From Roridomyces roridus (Eukaryota; Basidiomycota; Agaricomycetes; Agaricales; Mycenaceae): 64,000 nucleotides of DNA. Positions 43,250 through 54,681 of the stretch are shown piece by piece; the first letter of the stretch is position 1; each line of letters starts with the position of its first letter. Under the pieces are notes generated by a model, which was given only the letters and a program-made list of their open reading frames with translations, searched no databases and was not told where the DNA came from. The stretch lies in the NCBI GenBank assembly GCA_029378245.1, contig JARKIF010000036.1, forward strand, positions 1 to 64,000, read 5' to 3'. A program made the position numbers and the translations under genes.

Positions 43250-44030
43250 CTAGGCCATCAAGCGCCCGTCTTGGAGTGCAGATCCATATCCTTCAAGCGC
43301 TGGATTGCTCTATGTTAGCCCTATGTCTCTGTCTACTAGCGAAGGTGTAGCACCCTGTGGTTATTGAGGTTCCTTCACTCTACCACGCATTCATCTCGTT
43401 GACCCCTCGGATTGCTTCGTATCTAAGCCTTATCTTTGAAGAGGTGATTTGCCATCGACGGCATTTTATCTGCATGTCACAAATCCTGGTCTTCGAGTGC
43501 CGGGTATTTGTTATCAAACATGTTCCTTGCCATCCACGGCCTTTCACATCCATATCTTCGTGTTTTCTGGCCTTCGAGTGCCCACTCATCCCAAGCATAT
43601 ATGCCCTTCCTTTTCTATCAAAAATGTCGACTTTCTTGCCACCAACTACTGCCTTCCTCCTCTGCTTTCAACAGTGCTGAGTTCGTGGCCATCGAGTGCC
43701 CAATTGAGGATATGCCCTCAAATGCTGGATTCAGCTGTTCCTCGCTGTGCCATTGAGTTTGGTGATCTCCGCTATCGGAAGCACTTCAGCTTTTGGTTTG
43801 TCCTTTTGCTTCTACGCATCCACGCCATCGACAGGTGGATTGCGTCCTGACTGGTGGTTGAGGAGCCTGTTATTGGCCATTGATGGCAGTCTGTCTGCAC
43901 AGATAAAATCCTGGTCTTCGAGCACCGGGTGTTCGTTATCGAACAATTTTTCCCTTCGACGGCCTTCATGTTCATGTCTTTATGAGTACCTGGGTTCGTC
44001 ATATCGAAAGCATGCCCATGCAATTCTACG
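43250..44030 (+). repeat. Second, more diverged block of the minisatellite family
   Basis: Shares phrases with 39.4-41.2 kb such as GGCCATCAAGCGCCC, TTCAAGCGCTGGATTGCT and GGCCATCGAGTGCCCA at irregular spacing of roughly 60-120 bp. Confidence 0.5.
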
Positions 44031-45489
44031 GTATCATGTTACATTCATGCACCGGAGAACATTCAGCTACACCATTAACCCATAGGGTGGTTCCGAGCAT
44101 GCTCTACTCTTCCACTCGAATTTGCTCCCCGTCAAGTCCATCTAACCACCTATGTCGCGCGCGGTGGAGATCAGTGGTTCAACTTGGTTGAACCCTACCA
44201 CTGCTCTATTCCATTCGGTTCCTGGTCACTTGACTTGCCCAGATATGTTCATTGACCCTATTCGCTGGCTGTTCGTCGCCTATATATCTAACCACGAGGC
44301 GTATTCGAGCGCCTTCTAGCTCAGGACCATCTCAACAGGGAAGTTGAGCCTGCTTCACCGTACGAACAAAGGGAACTCTCGAGCTCTTGCGTTCTCTGGG
44401 CTGACTTAATTGCATGTTTCCATCGACCAATTGTCAAGGGCACCGTTATCTCAGCCATCGTGTGGCCTGATTCCTCATCTTCAATCCATCGCACACCGCG
44501 TTACACTCGACTAAACTTGATTCTCGGTCCTTGCTGTCTTGTGTTCTGACTCTCCCTGTCTCGGGAATTTGCCTTCGGCCAGTGTGATGGCAGGGCAGAG
44601 ACCCATCCTTTCAGCATGAGGTTCCCACAGCTGGCCTTTGTATTACACCGGGTCATTATCTACCCTGGGACTACACAAGGGTCACGCTGATGCGAGCCAA
44701 GTTCGATTCCAAGGTCCCGCCGGTGTTGTGTCTTGACTATCGAAATTTCGCAAGGACACGGTGGCGGTTGTGCCGTGTTCGATTCTTTCCAACTAGTGGA
44801 CAACTATTCCTTTGGTCAATATCGGTTTAATCTGCCTTCATGTCATATCCGCCCCCCGTTTAACAAGACTGACTGCGCTTTCGTTTGGGATTTGGCTTCA
44901 GTGTCGCATCGAAGCGGCACAATTATTTCACACAAATAGAAGGAATTGATTCTTCGCCGCTTATTCATTGGGTTAGCCGTGGGCGTTGGTGATGCCCTCG
45001 TCTGGCGTCTTCGTTTTGGGTTCATTCTCACGCCTCACCATCGCCCTACGACCTGGAGATCAGCGGTTCGCGAAGTTGAATCTTCCGCTGCTCCTCCACC
45101 CCCACTGAATATCTGTGGCTGCCCCGAAATTCTTTTCAATTTCCAGACGCAAACGAAGCGCAGAACAAGAGAAGTGTAAGGGTTGAACCTTCGGCACGGT
45201 TTGATCCGTTGATGGACGGCCGGAAGTGACGCGTTCAGAGTTATGCGTACAAGCCGCTTCCGCGGCTTATCCGCAGCTTGCGGAGATGACGTGTGTCATC
45301 GGCCCGAGCAGACGCGTAGTTGTGCCTTGTTCTCGTTTCAGTTACATTAGTGTACAGCTTCTAGTATATAAGATAGTTTAGTTTTAGTAGAGTAGACAAG
45401 TTTCTTGAATCCAACAACTCATCCACTCACCTGTAGTCTCTCGTAGACAGACTACGATACAGCTGACGATACAAGTATGTAGCTGTATG
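44031..45489. other. Gene-poor region, no gene recognised
   Basis: Low coding potential on both strands. The final roughly 80 bp contain local short repeats (TAGTCT/AGACTA) leading into the element at 45492. Confidence 0.35.
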
Positions 45490-45491
45490 TA

Positions 45492-46577
45492 GTCTGTTTG
45501 CAATCGCGCCCCTCTGGCAGGGGCCACCCAATCAACGTCATCGCCCAAAAGGGATGACCACGTGCACTGCCAGCGCGACACCTCTCCTCCTCCTCCCTCG
45601 CTCGTCTTGCCCTCCGACGTGTCTCCGCCGCCCCAAACGCCACGAAAACCACTCCAGAGGTCGAATGAAACATCCAGCCTGGTCATACCGTCACCTGAGG
45701 CCGGAAACCTGGCTATCTTACTCACCACTCGTGTCCCTCGCATCTGGGCAAGTCTCACCCTCTATGGCCTTCGACTTGGGCTTTGGGGCATCTGGAAATG
45801 TCTGTTGTATCCCCAATCGCATCAACTACGCTTTCGTTAGCGTCCTTTCGACCCTTCTCTCTCCCGATTCCGCAGCCTATAGTACCTACAAGTCACGACG
45901 CCGCACCACACGCCGTATGCGATGCAATTAGCGTTGGAGGACGACGGGATTAGTAACTGGGCTTTAGGTGCGTTGTCTGCGATGCTCCTTCTCCGTCCCT
46001 TTCCCTCATGCTCTCTGCCTAGGTCCGTGCATGTGGAGCACCGAGTCGGCACCGGTATCACAGAGTTCTCTCCTCGCTCTACGCTCTTCGATCCTCCTTC
46101 AGAGTCCTCAGTCGCCACGCATGCGATCGCGTCGCTACGCTAGGCCCACCGACGCGGGAGTGCATCATCCCTTGCTTTCCACCGGCTTCGGTGCACTCAC
46201 ATTCGGCGCTGTGACGTAGTCGCGTCCTTGACGTACTGCGAATCCCACGAAGTGGGAGGCTGAGCGACAGAGCGTCGAGAGAGAGGCCGCTGGGACTCAG
46301 GAGTGGGTGGTGTGTGGGCAAATTCAGTTCTCGACCGAGTCTATCTCATCCATCATCATTCCTTTTGCTGCTGCTAGTAATCTACATACTCAATATCATG
46401 TTTACTTCAATTTTGTGCAGCATTGAGTGTATTCGACCAATATTTGAGTGTATGAAAAAATAGTGGACGAGCCGCGGGCTCGAACCGACGCGAAGAAAAG
46501 AACCACGTGACGCATCCCTTTTGGGCGATGACGTCGATTGGGTGGCCCCTGCCAAAGGGGCGTGTTTGACAGCAGAC
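45492..46577. mobile_element. DNA element with about 65-bp imperfect terminal inverted repeats, TA-flanked, 1086 bp
   Basis: Left: GTCTGTTTGCAATC... then CGCCCCTCTGGCAGGGGCCA, then CATCGCCCAAAAGGGATG. The right end repeats this inverted, ending ...GGCAGGGG/CCCCTGCC... to CAGCAGAC. TA stands outside both ends (45490-45491 and 46578-46579). The repeat itself includes a small hairpin, CCCCTCTGGCAGGGG. Interior frames on the plus strand are not recognised as transposase. It lies against the 3' end of the transposase-like gene block D. Confidence 0.65.
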
Positions 46578-47509
46578 TAACTCACCTGTGCGACACTACT
46601 TGGTTTCTTGACAACTTCTTGCGGGGTCTTACACCACCAGGACCTCACAAGAAGAATTTCCCTAAGAACGAACACACGAAGAAGGCAGGTGTCTGCGAGG
46701 ATATACCAGAGTAGTGGGATTGGAACTGAGGCCAGTCCCACTCTGCCCATCTCAGCCCTGTTAGCGAGTCCCACCTGCTCGCTAAGCTCGCCTCGGCTAT
46801 TGAATCCCACTGCAGATCCTCTCAGATCGTGTAACGGCATGTTGGGAAAGATTGCCGGCGGCTCCAACTCGGGTGCGAGTTCAACTGGCCTGCGTCAGTT
46901 AATGAAAAAAATTGGAAGGAGCACACGTACACAAGTGGGCCTCCTCAATTTGAGTGTCCTCCGTGGGAATGAGAGCCGATGGTCCCGAATTGGGAGCAAG
47001 TTCGTCTTCACACGCGTAAGTGAATGCAAACATCGCAGAATCGCAGAGAGCAAACATACCAAGGTATGCATCCTCAACTTGGGTGTCCTCCACAGTACCA
47101 TCAAGAGTGCCGCTCACCACACTTGATGCTGATGGCGAGGATTCACGGCGTCTACGTGAAAGACAAACACCGGCAAGAGGGCCCGAGCGGAGCTCTTGGA
47201 TTTTCTGGTTCAAGTCAGATATCATCTGGCGTATTTCCCGGCGATGCTGTTGTTCGGCCTGAATCTGGTTCTGAACATCAGTCAGCTGCTCTCGATACTC
47301 GCTGCGACGTGGGTCCGCCTTCAGTTCAAGTTTCAAGCTTGCAAGCTCCTCCTTCAATTGCTTTTCACGAGCCAGCGAAGCATCCTTCTCAGAGATGAAG
47401 GATTGCCGTTCCTGCGTCAATTCCTCAAATGAGTTCAAGTCTGTGAGCCGTGTGCGACTCTTTGCGGCGGCAAAACTCTGACGCTGTAAAGCAACCCTTA
47501 GATCCGGCT
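46578..47509 (-). pseudogene. Transposase-like gene, block D (C-terminal coiled coil and tail)
   Basis: A long helix with heptads: FEELTQERQSFISEKDASLA, LKEELASLKLELKADPRRSE, IQAEQQHRREIRQMISDLNQ, then ELRSGPLAGV. Two introns then join repeated acidic exons (VEDTQVEDAYL; DELAPNSGPSALIPTEDTQ). From memory of the family, the coiled coil ending in a GPLAGV-type motif is the C-terminus of the same protein whose N-terminal part lies at 54735-60564. The order and orientation fit a split by the 47.5-54.7 kb element. The last exon runs into the element at 45492. Confidence 0.6.
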
Positions 47510-47821
47510 GGGGTACGGTGACAAATGGATGACATGTAAAGTAGCCGGAACCGGAAGAAGCCCCAGAACACGTGTGACGGAAGCTGCCACACCCGTCTAC
47601 CTCCTCCCCCATGTATCTTCCTCAATTCTCGTCGTATCGCGCCAGTTTTGGTATCACCAGAAAGCCCTCGACGAACACTATCGAACAGTGTCCGGGTCTT
47701 GTGAGCTGTACCGCGTTTTTCAGAGGTTTTTGAGGTGTGTCGCCGTACTCGCTTCCTTTACCTCATACCAGCTAACTCGGCCCAGCCTTGACAGAGACTG
47801 AGCCGTCGGACCGTCTTGGCC

Positions 47822-47940
47822 GCGTACCCCAGCACAGAAATCGTCGCTTCGCTCGCCATGGGGTACGCAAAATATGAGAGGACCCGCAAGCCACAGCGTA
47901 CCCCGTGAGTTTTTAAGCCATTGACTGCCATGGGGTACGC
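47822..47940. promoter_or_regulatory. Two inverted GCGTACCCC...GGGGTACGC modules, left side
   Basis: GCGTACCCC at 47822-47830 pairs with GGGGTACGC at 47860-47868. A second pair is at 47896-47904 and 47932-47940. Each module is about 45-47 bp with about 27-29 bp between arms, a layout like arm sites around a recombinase core. Function is inferred. Confidence 0.55.
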
Positions 47941-47944
47941 ACTG

Positions 47945-48947
47945 ATAACAGATTAGATTGCCAAACGGTCCAGAGCCTCTATCGGCTGTCTACGGGCCTA
48001 CAGCTCTCCGAGGAGGGTGGACCTATGTCCGAGCGCTATGCCCGGGAGTGCTCGGAAGCTCGCCGAAGTTGTCTATGCCACGCGGATGTCGTTGCCATTG
48101 GCAGCGCAGCGCAGCGCTAATCCCGCATGCCGCGTAAGTGGGCGCGTCTTTCCCGCCTTGATCTCTCGTGTCACCTGCGGTTGCTTGCTCTCACGTCTCG
48201 GTCTCGGGCTCGGGTTCCAGTTAAATGCTAGGGCCAGGTACGTGCTTATTTACGGCCTGATTGATATATTCTTGCTAGATCCGAGGCGTCTTTGCCTTCG
48301 AGAGGTCGTGGGTCGGGACTACACTCACGCGTCGCGACAACTCATTCGGGCGCATTGACGCGACAATTACTCGCCAACTACGCGACGTTTACGCGCCAAC
48401 TGCGCGTTGTCTACACGGCAACTGCGCGTCATGCGCTGCTACCGAGCGCGGCGTAGCAGAGCTCGGCACTTTTGCCGTAAGTCTGATACTTCCGCTCTTC
48501 AGTCGTCGTGTCCATGGCATATAGTTTCTCTAGGCTCCTCCCTGCGTTCGATCGCGTCATTGCACTGATAAAACACGTCCCTCGGCACCTCCGCGGCTAG
48601 GTTTCCTCGGTGAGCACTTCACTCTCCGTGTTTGATGACTTGTACTAAATTTCCACGTAAAGATTCGAGCAGGCGGAACGCGTTGCCACCAGGCACGATG
48701 CGACACGGCTGGAAATTTGGGCTACCGCGGGCTTTGTTTGGTACGCCACCCCATTGAACCCCCGAGCAGCCGCTAAACTCGCGCAGCTCTTAATGTTGAA
48801 CTGGACTTTCCAATGGATATTACCAATATCTCGTACATAGAACGTGTAATTCTGTAGGTACAGACCCCAATACTAATTCAGCTGCATGCATTATTACGAG
48901 TGGCGGCATCGTACGAGCGAGGTCTCAGGCCTCCTTTCATTCGACAC
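47945..48947. other. Left interior of the recombinase element
   Basis: No gene recognised. Around 48338-48440 there are short related units (GCGACAATTACTCGCCAACT, ACGCGCCAACTGCGCG, GGCAACTGCGCG) spaced about 20-25 bp. The last part is the upstream region of the recombinase gene, now separated from it by the nested element. Confidence 0.45.
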
Positions 48948-51464
48948 GGGCTTACAGAAACTGCCGCACTGCCGCACTGTTGCCGCAGCAGCTACCGCAC
49001 TGGACCGCGTGGTGCCGCACTGATGTCACACTACCGCAGTGCGGTAGTTTGCTTAAAGGTAGTACCAAACTGAAAATGAGATGAATGCTTCACTTTGTAG
49101 CCTGCTACCCTAGGACTCTCTCTGCGGTGTCCGTTTTCCCAGAGAGCAAGTCTTTCGTGAGTTAAATCAATTTTAATCAACATTAGCTAAAGTGGGTACT
49201 ACGAAGTTGAGCCTGTTTCAAACGGCGGAGGGCAGCCAAATTTGTTGAAATGGGTTCTAGGGAAGCTATTGTATGTTTGCTGGATCCAAATGCCTCCGAG
49301 ACTAACACAGGCCTTCCTCGTTCTACTGCCAGTACATAAGTAGTTCCGAGTCTTAAAAATTTATTTTTAAGCTCGGCTTTATCGGTCGTTTTCCCGCAAG
49401 AATGGGGTCGCACTTTTTCGATGACGTCAGTGCCGGTGGTGGGATCATTTCCATTCAAGGTAGTTTTTCGATCATTTTGTCTCCTTTTGGTAGGCCCTTG
49501 TCATTTACTTTTACACATTGAACCCGAATCTTATCATCTTACCCGCCGGGCTAGGTCTCTACGGTTACAATCTCCACTGAGTCCGAGAAGCAGAACGGAT
49601 TCAGCCGCCAGGCCGCGCTTTCTTTCGGTGTCCCCTAACCAGGCACCACCTCTCACTGTTTGAATCTGATGACCTCCGAGTCCGTCACCCGTGCTGTTCT
49701 ACCGCGATGTCCACGCAGCGCGCTGTCATCTCCGTGGTTGCCTGGGCCAGTGGTCCTACGTCCACACCACTGTCGGTTCTGTTTGAAAATTCAGTCCTGT
49801 GTAATGAACCTTTCACCTTGCTCGTCAGGATTGAGGTGCTTACAGTGCAAAGTCAATGCCCAAGTTTCACACTCTCGAGTCTTTATGCCCTACTTTTACA
49901 AAACACAAAAGGTCCGCCTCAATCCAGATTCCACAGCCCCAGACTCGGATTGCCATGCAACAGCAATGGCCCTCAAAAGCAGGTTCAGTTCAGTCTTGAC
50001 TCTGAGAATTTCGATGTTCAAACTTCAAATGACATGTCGCAGCGACAGTACTTGATACGGTCCAGTCGTTTCGAGCCCGCATCTAATCTTCTCTGTAAAA
50101 GCCTCGGGACTAGTCAACAAATTGATTTTTGGGTGATGGTTTCGCGTTGTGTCACTTTGTTTGGTACGCGCTCCTTGTCCTCAACCACCACCATCGTCGA
50201 GATAGTCCTGGGCCCGGCGGACCACACTCCCGAATACTGTAAAAGCACTTCCTCCACTCTCTGGGATCTTCCCTCAAGCAGGGCTGAGTCCGATCGAATT
50301 CCAACCTTCGGTCTTCCATTGGCCCTGTCTGACCTTGCTTCGTCCCTCCCTGACTCGACTACAGGCTTCTGGTTGCTCCCTTGCTGAATCCTACGTGAAA
50401 ACGTTGCCAGATTTATCTCTATACGATTCATCTTGGATCCAGTTCGGAATATTGGCCTAGAGTTGCTGAGGAGTCGAGGGCTGCGGTTGAAGATGTTGGG
50501 GAGTTCATTCCGCTCGATTGCCACCCTCCTATGGCTCAGGTATTCGTTCGCGTTCCAGTAAGTACTCGCTGATCGGGGAAAAAGCAAGGTGTAAACATTG
50601 AATGCGCAAGGAGATGAACTTGAAATTGACTGGGCCGGTGGCACCAACTCGCACCGGCTTTTTGCTCGAAAGCAGGGGCCGCGAAACTGCCGCAACTGAT
50701 GCTGTGAGCGTCAGATTGGTCGAAACGATCACAAAACTGATTATCTGGGTGCCCCGAGGGGAATTACGCCCTCAGAACAGCTGCCACTTTGTTCGACACA
50801 CTTGCTTAAAATTGATTTATCTCATGTTTGAACGTTCGCACTCGGAAACGGTCAACGGCAAGTTGAGTGAGGACAAAGCATCTATCCAATGGGGTCCATG
50901 TCTCGAGAGAGGGAAAATTAGACTGAGGTGCGGCAATTTAGTTAAAATAATTTACAACTGCTGCTGCGCTGTCACACTGCCGCACTGTCACGCCGCTTAG
51001 GTACCGCACTGCGCTGCGGCAGTTACCGATTTGCCGCAACTTCCAGAAAGTTGCCGCAGCTTTTTCGTTCAGCTGCCGCACTGTCAGTGGTACTTTGCCG
51101 CAGCTGACCGCAAGGTGCCGCACTTGACTGACTTCAGTATGTAAATATAGTTGAAAAAATTGAGGATCTGTGTTCGATTTTGGGTTCTTTGGGACTGGAG
51201 ATACAATACCTCTAGATGCATAGGTGATTCATGCAGGGGGGAGACTCCAAGTGTGTGAATCCCAGTCCAAAAACAGATGAAACCGGCTCAAATGCGGGTT
51301 CTTTGCGACGTGAGATACGATGGCTCTACTTACAAGAGTTCAACATGCACAGGGAAGGTTCAACCACATAATATACCTTGCTGAGAATTTAACTACCGCA
51401 GCTGCGTGCCGCACCACTACCGCAACTACCGCTGCGGCAGCAGTGCGGTAGTTTCTGTAGGCCC
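48948..51464. mobile_element. GCCGCA-rich DNA element, 2517 bp, 9-bp target duplication ATTCGACAC
   Basis: The left end GGGCTTACAGAAACTGCCGC and the right end (reverse strand) GGGCCTACAGAAACTACCGC are inverted copies. ATTCGACAC flanks both (48939-48947 and 51465-51473). Subterminal arrays of GCCGCA/TGCGGC and CCGCACTG fill 48955-49035, 50930-51125 and 51395-51450. Nine-bp duplications are usual for Mutator-like elements and also reported near this size for KDZ-type elements; the sequence does not decide. No transposase frame is recognised. It contains the hairpin repeat at 49344-49985 and sits 43 bp upstream of the recombinase ATG. Confidence 0.82.
49344..49985 (-). mobile_element. Unclassified repeat with hairpin end, copy 2 (642 bp)
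   Basis: Reverse orientation relative to the copy at 34838. Shares the hairpin end (TTCCGAGTCTTAAAAATTTA at 49344 onward) and the other end (GGCCCTCAAAAGCAGGTTC at 49967-49985). The middle is longer and diverged. Confidence 0.55.
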
Positions 51465-51506
51465 ATTCGACACCCTTCTGTCTCAGACCGTTGTACCATT
51501 TTCGCC

Positions 51507-53103
51507 ATGTCCTCAAACTCTGAAGCACCTTCCTCTGACCAGCCTCAATTGCATGCCACCGAAGAGGAGGTGATTTTTATTCATGTGTGTCTACTGGCCG
51601 CTATCTCACTTTTAATTTACAGGTAGACGAGGAACTCTGCCTCCTCGACTTGGAGGATGCAGATTCACTCCTCGAACACGCCCAAGACCTTGTCGCGCAG
51701 CATTTCGACGAGTTTCCGGAGGATACAGTTGACGACGACGCGGCCCGATATGCTGCTGAGATGACGAAGGCCAGTATTACAGACGGTACACGAAACAGGC
51801 ACCTGCGGTATGTGATTTCGTACGGAATACTCATTGTAACCTTCCCCCCAGAATTATCAAGCATTACATTACATTCCACCTGCGTCGGGACCTCAAATGG
51901 GATGCTAAATGCGTCGACGAACAGACACCCAAGGATATAACTGCATTCATTACGAAGAAGTGCGGTCCGACTGACAAAGGCTTTGAGGGCAAGAAGGTGA
52001 GTAGAATTTCGGGAGTGTAAGGCCTTCAGCTAATTGTCTTTGAGTATTCCACGGCCGTCTCAACCCGCGCTGCGCTCACCATGTGGTACCGAAGCCTGCG
52101 TCCCAATGAGAGTACAGCCGAATGGCGGCTCGACCCGGTCACGAACACATGGTGCGTGCAGCTTTATCATGTATACAGGTCTTGATATATCTTGTAGGCG
52201 AGGACTCCCCACTCGCTCTCGGGATGTATCGCAGTTTATGGTCGGGCTCGAGAAGACCAAAGCAAAATCCGGGGAAGTATCGTCCTCAGCTCGTGCTCTA
52301 TCTTTGGAAGACATGCATCGACTGTATGATCATTGTCTCAAACCTTCCCTTTCACTGGCCGAGAGGCGGGCCGGAACTGTTCGATATGTGAGTTCTAATG
52401 ACTCGAATATTCAACTTATTCAATTCCATTCAGGTTGCGTACTTGCTTGCGTGGCTGATGATGTTGCGCATCGACGAAGTTGTCAGCCTCAAGTTTGAGA
52501 ATATTGACAAGATCCCGGGGGAACGTGAGTTATATTCTCTCTTCCGGTCTTTGAGTTGATTTCCCTGTGCTCATTTTCAACAGGGAAATTCTTGCAAGTC
52601 AGTCTTAACACTCGGAAGCAGAGCCAGACTGGAGTACTTCACTCCTGGAGGCTCTGGGCCAACGACAGCGATCCCAAAATCTGTCCCATGCGCGCTTTCA
52701 TTCTTCTCGCGTCTCTGTACGGACCAAGCATAAAGAAAGCGGGGCCACTCTTCCTTCGTATCAGTGCTCCAGGGGCGGTGATGCAGAGCCAGCCCGTGGT
52801 ATTGCTCTCTCGACATTTCCTCTCCTCTATTGTGCAGCTAATTTTTTTATTCAGACTGCGAGCATCTCGAGTCGTGCACTGTCCAAGGATCTACAAAACC
52901 TAGGATATGGCTCATGGGCTCTCTTTGGCACCCACTCATTCCGTCGCGGGGGATGTCAATATCGCCTCAAGGTGAAGAGATGGTCGGCGGGTGAGGTCGC
53001 TGCATGGGGCGGGTGGTCCCAGGTCGAAGCGGTCACCATGTACCGCTATTTCTTCTCTCCCAACGACAACCACGAGCGCATGAACGAGTACGATAAAAAT
53101 TAG
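51507..53103 (+). CDS. Tyrosine recombinase (Crypton-like), intact
   Basis: Eight exons: 51507-51569, 51623-51807, 51852-51996, 52045-52151, 52198-52387, 52434-52524, 52584-52798, 52855-53103. They sum to 1245 nt with all phases agreeing, giving 414 residues. Residues about 20-80 are acidic and helical. The core-binding part follows (RNRHLRIIKHYITFHLRRD). The catalytic domain shows R242 in LMMLRIDEVVSL, a likely Lys in SLNTRKQSQTG, H359-x-x-R362 in GTHSFRRGG, Trp386 in the third His/Trp position (AAWGGW), and a Tyr nucleophile at 395 or 397 (TMYRYF). Such enzymes cut and join DNA by a 3'-phosphotyrosine link and move Cryptons. No catalytic residue is missing. The inserted element 43 bp upstream has probably replaced its promoter. 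Confidence 0.85.
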
Positions 53104-53131
53104 ATACTTGTATGTAAAACAAGATGGTGAA

Positions 53132-54350
53132 TTAGATATCTTTCTTATTGTAGCATTCTCTAGCAATTTCCCGCCACACCTCCCAAGAATTCTTACTCCC
53201 CCACCTTGCAACCCACAGCTCCGTAGAAAACTCCCCAGTGACCGTGCGGTATTGCCCCTTCTCGCGCTCCACCACCAAGTCGGCTTCGCACCACGGGCGA
53301 GCCTCGACAATCTTGCGGTATGGCCGGTACTTGGACTTCAAGTCGTCGTCCGTCTTGATCTTCTTGCGAGCGGGAGGTTTGTCGGCCGTAGGAGGAGCTG
53401 TGAAATAAGAAAAGAACAAACTCTTGTCTCCACCGAAATCCTCAGTGAGGATACGATGGAGACGCTCCCGTTTCGACACAATATTCTTGAATGAGCCCCA
53501 CGATTTATGAGCCGATTTTGGCTGTCCGTCTTTTGGACCGTAAAGGGCTCGAATCTTCGCAACGGCGCCGGATTCAACCTGGTCAATTATCTGGTCCAGC
53601 CCATCACGACGCTCCAAGCCGGCGATTACTGTGGAGAGATCTTCCAGCAGTGCGCTGGCATGCTGTCCCGTCTCGGGGATAGTGGCGGGAACGGCCTGCA
53701 GGGGTCTTGGCGAGACAGAGGGGACCGTTCCCGCAGAGAAGGAATGCGTGTTGTCAACGCAACGAGCAGAGGAGGGTGGTGCTGCCGTGGCCATCACGGG
53801 AATTGGATGTGTGGGAGGCGATACAACAAGCTGGGCGGGTGCCGTCTATTGAAAGATTGATATTATTGCAAGCCGGACCATGGAACGAAACTTACCTCTT
53901 TGGAAACATCCGGAAGGGGATCAGCCTCAGAAATCATTGAGATGAGGCCGTCGGCTGCAAGTAAATCTATAGGCAGTGTAGTCAATATTCACGGCTAGCA
54001 ATACTGGCGGTAGCCGACTTACCATTCCCTGTATTGCACAATGTGAATGGTCGACCTGCTTCATTAGCAGCCTTCCATTCCTTCCCAAGTACCACAAAGT
54101 CTGCCCACTGGCGATCCCGGATCGACTGGTCGAGAGACGGAGCAGTTACGGCGTCCTCGCGTGGAATGACAGTCAGATCGAGGTCGTAATAAGATGCCAG
54201 CCTAGACCGCAGATGTTCCACGGTGCCGGAGGTGTTGAGAACCTTCTTCTCTGCGGCCTCGTTGGCCTTGATGATCCAGAACTTAAGTTGCGCGCCCTTT
54301 GCAGAGGTAAGCGCCGCAACGGTGAGCTCTTGCGGCGGTGTGGGAGCCAT
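53132..54350 (-). CDS. SAP-like-domain protein, partner gene of the recombinase element
   Basis: Three exons, 54350-54023, 53966-53896 and 53845-53132, sum to 1113 nt, 370 residues, phases agreeing. The N-terminus (about residues 10-60: LTVAALTSAKGAQLKFWIIK, then GTVEHLRSRLASYYDLDL) has the helix-turn-helix spacing of a SAP DNA-binding motif. A Pro/Ala-rich linker (about 135-200) follows, then a charged C-terminal half with KSWGSFKNIVSKRERLHRIL, FFSYF, a basic PPARKKIKTDDD nuclear-localisation-like segment, and WEVWREIARECYNKKDI. The 3' end is 28 bp from the recombinase 3' end. It is intact like the recombinase, suggesting a shared function such as target choice or DNA binding. The SAP call is by eye. 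Confidence 0.7.
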
Positions 54351-54681
54351 CGGTGAAAGGGAGAGGGTATGAGTCGACGGGAAGCAGGGCGGCGTAGAGA
54401 TTAACGGCGCAGCAGATGCGGCAGAGCACCGCGTGAGCAGACGCGCACGGAGAACGCGCGGGGACGGAGGCAGGAAAAAACGGCTACGTAAACGTCAGCT
54501 GTCAATCACGGTGGCTGTTCGACGTCGGCTTCTCACGTTGGCCAGGCCCGGTGCAGCCCACAGAGACTTTTGCGAGCGGTAAGTGGAGGGAGAGCAGCAG
54601 TAAAATATTACAAATGTACTCGATCGTCTCCTTCACGCTAACCCGCCGGTGTTCGGGGGTCCGATCACCGATCGCGCTGAT

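Noticed and set aside
46462..46490. Second tRNA-like 3' half (GGTTCGAGCCC, minus strand)
   Set aside because: Inside the 45492-46577 element; stems do not close and no 5' half is present.
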